From the NCBI GenBank assembly GCA_013042495.1, contig JABDQB010000073.1, forward strand, positions 1 to 9,761: 9,761 bases of DNA. Reading direction: 5' to 3'. The notes beneath the pieces are model-generated. The model was given only the letters and a program-made list of their open reading frames with translations, was not told the origin of the DNA and searched no databases. The translations under genes were made by a program, and so were the position numbers. The DNA comes from Gemmatimonadota bacterium (GTDB lineage Bacteria; Gemmatimonadota; Gemmatimonadetes; Palauibacterales; Palauibacteraceae). How positions within the stretch are numbered: position 1 is the first letter of the stretch; each line of letters begins with the position of its first letter. Shown one piece after another: positions 6,348 to 9,761 of this stretch.

Positions 6348-6611
6348 TTGTCACGCGGACGACAACAGCAGACGGCGTTGGATCTGGCTCGCGATGAGCT
6401 GTTCAGTCATATTCAGCGATGTGGTGTTCTCGATGCCGAGGACACGGAGCGTCAGGAATGGATGTCGGATACCGTCGAGTATTTGCGCGAACGGTATCCG
6501 GGTCTCTCCGACGGTGAAGTGAGCGAGCTCGAAGCGATCGGGCATAGATACTGTCAGCCGGCGATTCCTTTTGGTGCGTCCGAGGGGGAGTCCCCCCCGG
6601 CTACCGACTGA
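6348..6611 (+). CDS. Small uncharacterised protein, 87 residues, TTG start
   Basis: This is a small soluble, acidic and probably helical protein with no recognised domain. It starts at TTG directly after the strong ribosome binding site. It begins MSRGRQQQTALDLARDELFS, has RCGVLDAED (24-32), WMSDTVEYLRERYPGLSDGE (38-57), a terminal IGHRYCQPAIPFG (64-76), and a low-complexity Ser/Pro/Asp tail. Two cysteines (25 and 69) are far apart and do not form a metal-binding pair. The sequence looks like two or three helices, possibly a protein-protein adaptor, but that is a guess. Its own promoter and strong ribosome binding site suggest good expression as a single-gene unit. A hairpin overlaps the last codons, and another lies 104 bases past the stop. 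Confidence 0.75.
   Translation: MSRGRQQQTALDLARDELFSHIQRCGVLDAEDTERQEWMSDTVEYLRERYPGLSDGEVSELEAIGHRYCQPAIPFGASEGESPPATD
6580..6600 (+). other. GC hairpin inside the 3' end of the small gene
   Basis: GGGGG (6584-6588) pairs with CCCCC (6592-6596) around a three-base loop. The stem extends by CCG/CGG (6580-6582 with 6598-6600) past one A-C mismatch. It ends nine bases before the stop at 6609-6611. No T-tract follows. It may mark the 3' end of the short transcript or slow RNA decay. A chance product of the G-rich Ser/Pro/Glu codons cannot be excluded. Confidence 0.35.
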
Positions 6612-6714
6612 GGCAAGACGAGGTCGGCACAACCTGAACCTGCCGCTCCAGCGACTGGCAACGGTCTTCGAGTTCCGCACTGCCGCAAGGGTGTGGGCAA
6701 GACCTGACTCGACA

Positions 6715-6741
6715 CCGGGTGGGCTCGAGAGAGCCCCCCGG
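6715..6741 (+). terminator. Strong hairpin between the small gene and the CorC-like gene
   Basis: CCGGG (6715-6719), a bulged T, then GGGCTC (6721-6726) pair with GAGCCC (6731-6736) and CCCGG (6737-6741) around a GAGA tetraloop of the stable GNRA type. This gives 11 base pairs with a single bulge. There is no T-tract, so it is not a textbook intrinsic terminator; a Rho-type stop, a 3'-end stabiliser, or a leader element of the next gene (whose ATG is 33 bases further on) are all possible. The rest of 6612-6773 shows nothing else I can identify. Confidence 0.45.
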
Positions 6742-6773
6742 AACGGGCCAGACTCCCCGATGAACTCCCGCTG

Positions 6774-8141
6774 ATGGACTCTCTCTCCCTGGTGAAGGTC
6801 GTTTCGCTCCTGGGTCTCGTCGCCGCAAACGCGTTCTTCGTCGCGGCGGAGTTCGCGCTCGTCGCTACGATGCATCGTCCACAGGGTGAATCAGGTGATG
6901 AGCCTGTGCGCCAGAACCGTGCGGTTGCGCGCGCCCTTCGGTCTCTCGATCGGCCGATATCGAGTGCCCAGGCGGGAATCACGCTCAGCTCGCTGGCTCT
7001 TGGGTGGCTGGGCGTGGAGTGGATCGCGCCCGCCATCCACCGTGCACTGGACGCAGCGGGGGTCGGATTGCCCAGCGGGTTGGGATTCGCAATCGGCGTC
7101 GTCCTTTCCCTCCTCGCGGTCGCCGGCGTCTACCTGGTGCTCGGCGAGCTCGTACCGCGCGCCATCGCACTCAGCCGTGCCCGCGCAACGGCTCGTCTCG
7201 TGGCGGTTCCCATGAACGTCTTCACCGCATTGATGTTCCCGCTGCTGTGGGTGCTGAACGCGATCGCGACTCCGGTCGTCACCCTGGGCGGTGGCGACGT
7301 TCCAGGGGGTTACGGGCAGGTGCACGGGCCCGAGGAAATAGAAGCTCTTCTCAGGCACAGCCGGGCCGAAGGCGTCGTGGAAGAAGACGAGGAGGAGATG
7401 ATTCACGGCGTGTTCGAACTTACGCGGACGGTGGCGCGTGAGGTCATGACTCCGAGACTCGACATCGTGGCGTTTCCCGAGTCCGCGTCGTTGGATGACG
7501 TCCTCGATACGGCGGCGGAGTCCGGCTATTCACGTTTTCCGGTGTACCGCGAGTCGATCGACGACGTGACTGGAGTCGCGCTGATGAAGGACCTGTTCCG
7601 CTGGATGCGGCGGTCCACGGCCGACGAGTTCTCGCTCACGGGGGTCATGCGGGAGCCGTTCTTCGTGCCAGACACCAAGCCGGTCGATGATCTGCTCGCC
7701 GAATTCCGGGACCAGAAACTGCACCTCGCCGTGGTCGTCGACGAGTTCGGCGGCACGGATGGCGTCGTGACGCTCGAGGATCTCGTCGAGGAGATCGTCG
7801 GAGACATCTTCGACGAACACGACGTGGCGGAGGAGGAGATCGTCGTCCTCGGCAAGGGACGGGCTCGGATCGATGGCGGTGCCGACCCGGCGGACCTGAT
7901 CGAGCAATTCAGTCTGGGTGACCCCGACGGATTCGAAGAATACGATACCGTCGCGGGCTACGTGATTGGAAAGCTCGGGCGGATTCCCGAGATGGGTGAG
8001 ACCGTCCGGCTCGGCGCCGCGGAACTCGAAGTGACCGAGACGACGGAGCAGCGGGTCACCCGCATCGAGCTTCGGGTAGCGGATGACGTGGTGACCGAAG
8101 AGACGGCCGGGGACGAGCAGGAGGGCTCGCCGGAGCCCTGA
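6774..8141 (+). CDS. CorC/HlyC-family CNNM-CBS membrane protein
   Basis: This 455-residue inner-membrane protein has the three-part layout of the CorC/HlyC (hemolysin-C-like, CNNM) family, members of which are linked to Mg2+/Co2+ efflux. Residues 1-175 form the CNNM transmembrane domain, with helices near 5-32, 65-80, 103-125 and 145-170; it includes FFVAAEFALV (21-30), GITLSSLALGWLG (68-80) and GELVPRAIAL (124-133). A CBS pair follows: EVMTPRLDIVAF (223-234), SRFPVY (253-258), VVDEFGGTDGVVTLEDLVEEIVGDI (321-345). The C-terminal CorC_HlyC domain (about 356-436) contains FEEYDTVAGYVIGKLGRIP (387-405). The loop after helix 1 reads MHRPQGESGDEPVRQ, which differs from the usual basic RRSRLEEL-type segment. 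No Shine-Dalgarno precedes the ATG, so the start is less certain. Ion specificity is unknown. Confidence 0.92.
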   Translation: MDSLSLVKVVSLLGLVAANAFFVAAEFALVATMHRPQGESGDEPVRQNRAVARALRSLDRPISSAQAGITLSSLALGWLGVEWIAPAIHRALDAAGVGLPSGLGFAIGVVLSLLAVAGVYLVLGELVPRAIALSRARATARLVAVPMNVFTALMFPLLWVLNAIATPVVTLGGGDVPGGYGQVHGPEEIEALLRHSRAEGVVEEDEEEMIHGVFELTRTVAREVMTPRLDIVAFPESASLDDVLDTAAESGYSRFPVYRESIDDVTGVALMKDLFRWMRRSTADEFSLTGVMREPFFVPDTKPVDDLLAEFRDQKLHLAVVVDEFGGTDGVVTLEDLVEEIVGDIFDEHDVAEEEIVVLGKGRARIDGGADPADLIEQFSLGDPDGFEEYDTVAGYVIGKLGRIPEMGETVRLGAAELEVTETTEQRVTRIELRVADDVVTEETAGDEQEGSPEP

Positions 8142-8167
8142 TCCATCACATCTCTCTGGGACAGAGC

Positions 8168-9322
8168 ATGGCGAAACTGAGTCGCAGGCTGTTCGTTCGC
8201 AGCGTGGGAGCGCTGGCCGGGGTGGGCGCGATCGCACCGAGCGTATTCGGGCGGCACGCAGGCACCGGCGCGGTCGATCGACGGACAGCCGGTCCGTTGA
8301 TTCTCGATGGTGCGGCGATCGAGCCCGCGGTGGTGTCCAGCGGCAACGGGCTGCGAGCCACGGAAACGGCCCTCCAGGCGATTCGCGACGGACTGGGCAC
8401 GCTCGAAGGGGTCGTCAGCGGGGTGAATCGGGTAGAGGAGGATCCCGAGGATCAGACTGTCGGTTACGGCGGCTTTCCGAACGCCCTTGGCACGGTTCAA
8501 CTCGACAGCCAGGTGTACCACGGGCCGACGCGAGGCGTGGGGGCGGTGGCATCGCTGGAGGGCTATGTGAATCCGTCGCGCGTTGCCCTCGCCGTGATGC
8601 GATACACGGATCACGTGATCCTGGTGGGCCGAGGTGCCGCTCGCTTCGCGGCGGACATGGGATTCGAGAAGATGGATCTCCTCACCGCCGAGTCCAGGGA
8701 AGTATGGCTGAGCTGGAGAGCCCGCCTTTCCGACCAGGACGACTACCTCGTTCCCGAGGAGAGCGGAGAGACCATCAGCGACTTCTCCGACCCCGGAGGT
8801 CCGGCCCAGGGCGCACCGGGCGAGACCTTGGGAGCGCTCGATTCGTACGATGGCGTCCGACCGATGGGCACGATCCATTGCTCGGCCGTCGATACTGCGG
8901 GTAACCTGTCCGCTGTGACCACGACGAGCGGGCTGTTCTTCAAGATCCCGGGAAGGGTAGGCGACAGTCCGCTGCCGGGTTGCGGCTGCTACTGCGACAA
9001 CGACGTTGGGGCCGCGGGGTCGACAGGCCGCGGCGAAGCCGTGATCAAGACCGTGGGTTCGCACCTGATCGTGGAAGAGATGAGACGGGGGGCGCACCCG
9101 ACGGATGCGTGTCTCACGGCGCTGCAACGAATCGTGGATTGGACGGTCGAGAGTCGACTGCTGGATGATACCGGCCGACCGAACTTCAACGTGAACTACT
9201 ATGCCGTGAACAAACGTGGCGAGACCGGCGGGGCCGCCATCTGGTCGGGTCGGCGGCATTCCGTGAATGATGGCCGGGGCAATCGTTTGCTGGATAGCGC
9301 GTACCTCTTCGAACGAGCGTAG
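8168..9322 (+). CDS. N4-(beta-N-acetylglucosaminyl)-L-asparaginase family hydrolase, Tat-exported
   Basis: This 384-residue Ntn hydrolase of the glycosylasparaginase / isoaspartyl peptidase family autocleaves before a Thr that then becomes the N-terminal nucleophile of the beta subunit. The predicted nucleophile is T235, in MGTIHCSAVD (233-242), followed by GNLSAVTTTSGLFFKIPGRV (245-264) and GDSPLPG (265-271). Relatives have HDT before the cut; here it is MGT. The N-terminus SRRLFVRS (5-12) plus a hydrophobic stretch (13-28) looks like a Tat signal, so it would act in the periplasm or outside. GGFPNALGTVQLDS (101-114) and GAVASLEGYVNPSRVA (125-140) are family blocks of the alpha subunit. An unusual GCGCYCDN (271-278) replaces the usual alanine-rich GAGAYADD-type stretch. 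It starts 26 bases after the CorC-like gene. The likely substrate is the glycan-asparagine link or beta-aspartyl bonds; which one is unknown. Confidence 0.92.
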   Translation: MAKLSRRLFVRSVGALAGVGAIAPSVFGRHAGTGAVDRRTAGPLILDGAAIEPAVVSSGNGLRATETALQAIRDGLGTLEGVVSGVNRVEEDPEDQTVGYGGFPNALGTVQLDSQVYHGPTRGVGAVASLEGYVNPSRVALAVMRYTDHVILVGRGAARFAADMGFEKMDLLTAESREVWLSWRARLSDQDDYLVPEESGETISDFSDPGGPAQGAPGETLGALDSYDGVRPMGTIHCSAVDTAGNLSAVTTTSGLFFKIPGRVGDSPLPGCGCYCDNDVGAAGSTGRGEAVIKTVGSHLIVEEMRRGAHPTDACLTALQRIVDWTVESRLLDDTGRPNFNVNYYAVNKRGETGGAAIWSGRRHSVNDGRGNRLLDSAYLFERA

Positions 9323-9329
9323 GGAAGCC

Positions 9330-9761
9330 ATGGAAGGTTCCCGTTTCTGGAGTGCGGAGGAATTCGACCGGCAAGCTCAGCGTCTGTATGAGTCCGGCGA
9401 CTACGAAGGCGCGCTGGAGACTCTCCGGCGCGGCGCCGCGCTGTACCCGGGTGCGATCGAGCTACTGGTGTCGATCGGATACACGCATCTGGCGCGGGAG
9501 GAATTCGTTTGGGCTCGAAGGTCGTTCAGCCAGGTTCTCGAGAGAGAGGCTGACCACGAGGATGCCCTCGTGGGTCTGGGTGAAGCTCGGCTGAAGCTGG
9601 GCGAGCGGGCCCGCGGTTTTCAGTGTTTCGAACGAGTGCTCGACCTTGGCTTCGGCAGGGACCTGGACCTGATGCTGTCCATTGGCCGGGCGCTCTTCCG
9701 GGAGGGCCTGTGGGAGCACGCCGAGCGCTTCTTCCGCCGGGCCGTGGCCGCGGACGAGAAG
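9330..9761 (+). CDS. TPR-repeat protein, 5' part only
   Basis: The frame is open from ATG 9330 to the window edge (144 residues seen), so the gene is incomplete. It begins seven bases after the asparaginase stop with a weak GGGA just upstream, which fits co-transcription. The sequence is a run of about four tetratricopeptide repeats: LYESGDYEGALETLRRGAALYP (19-40), IGYTHLAREEFVWARRSFSQVL (49-70), LGEARLKLGERARGFQCFERVLDLG (83-107), IGRALFREGLWEHAERFFRRAVAAD (118-142). Each has the small-residue and aromatic pattern of TPR helix pairs, which usually make protein-binding scaffolds. There is no signal peptide at the N-terminus. Its partner and role cannot be told from this fragment. Confidence 0.85.
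   Translation, partial: MEGSRFWSAEEFDRQAQRLYESGDYEGALETLRRGAALYPGAIELLVSIGYTHLAREEFVWARRSFSQVLEREADHEDALVGLGEARLKLGERARGFQCFERVLDLGFGRDLDLMLSIGRALFREGLWEHAERFFRRAVAADEK

Noticed and set aside
7958..9331. A 457-codon minus-strand open frame opposite the asparaginase gene
   Set aside because: The asparaginase on the plus strand has clear catalytic motifs; the antisense product has biased composition and no motif.

Overview
The window is G+C-rich (about two-thirds by eye) and densely coded, with short gaps and overlapping starts and stops. It encodes lipid A and LPS-core type enzymes: an MsbA-like ABC ATPase, a Kdo-kinase-like protein, an LpxL/HtrB-type acyltransferase and two glycosyltransferases. 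It also encodes proteins with Sec and Tat export signals. This points to a diderm (Gram-negative) bacterium. The gene content and the lineage-restricted look of some proteins would suit Gemmatimonadota or a related high-GC phylum, but that placement is an inference. No tRNA, rRNA, CRISPR array, insertion sequence or prophage gene was seen, and the window looks chromosomal.

Layout. (1) Positions 2-655 hold the C-terminal ATPase half of an ABC exporter, cut by the window edge. It converges tail to tail with a minus-strand Kdo-kinase-like gene (652-1467); their stop codons share a single CTAG. (2) From 1544 a plus-strand run begins: GT4 glycosyltransferase, LpxL-like acyltransferase, GT2 glycosyltransferase, a secreted DUF3108 protein, and an unrecognised protein with a possible deoxyhypusine-synthase-like fold. 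Most junctions are 1-4 base overlaps typical of translational coupling. The one real break, between the acyltransferase and the GT2, carries a strong RNA hairpin. (3) At 6238-6611 a sigma70-like promoter and a strong Shine-Dalgarno drive a small 87-residue protein of unknown function that starts with TTG. Two GC-rich hairpins lie at and beyond its end. (4) From 6774 come a CorC/HlyC-type CNNM-CBS membrane protein, a Tat-exported N4-(beta-N-acetylglucosaminyl)-L-asparaginase family hydrolase, and the start of a TPR protein that runs off the right edge. These three are closely spaced and may be co-transcribed.

How they may work together. The ABC ATPase, Kdo-kinase-like protein, GT4, acyltransferase and GT2 fit a module that builds and flips the lipid A/core part of the outer membrane. 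The DUF3108 protein would act in the periplasm, and the protein at 5225 is coupled to it with no known role. The second half looks like general envelope and housekeeping functions.

No complete new system is evident. The most notable points are the protein at 5225-6187, an Arg in place of the Walker A Lys in the ABC ATPase, the hairpin with alternative pairing before the GT2, the well-expressed-looking small orphan gene, and a three-cysteine cluster in the asparaginase.
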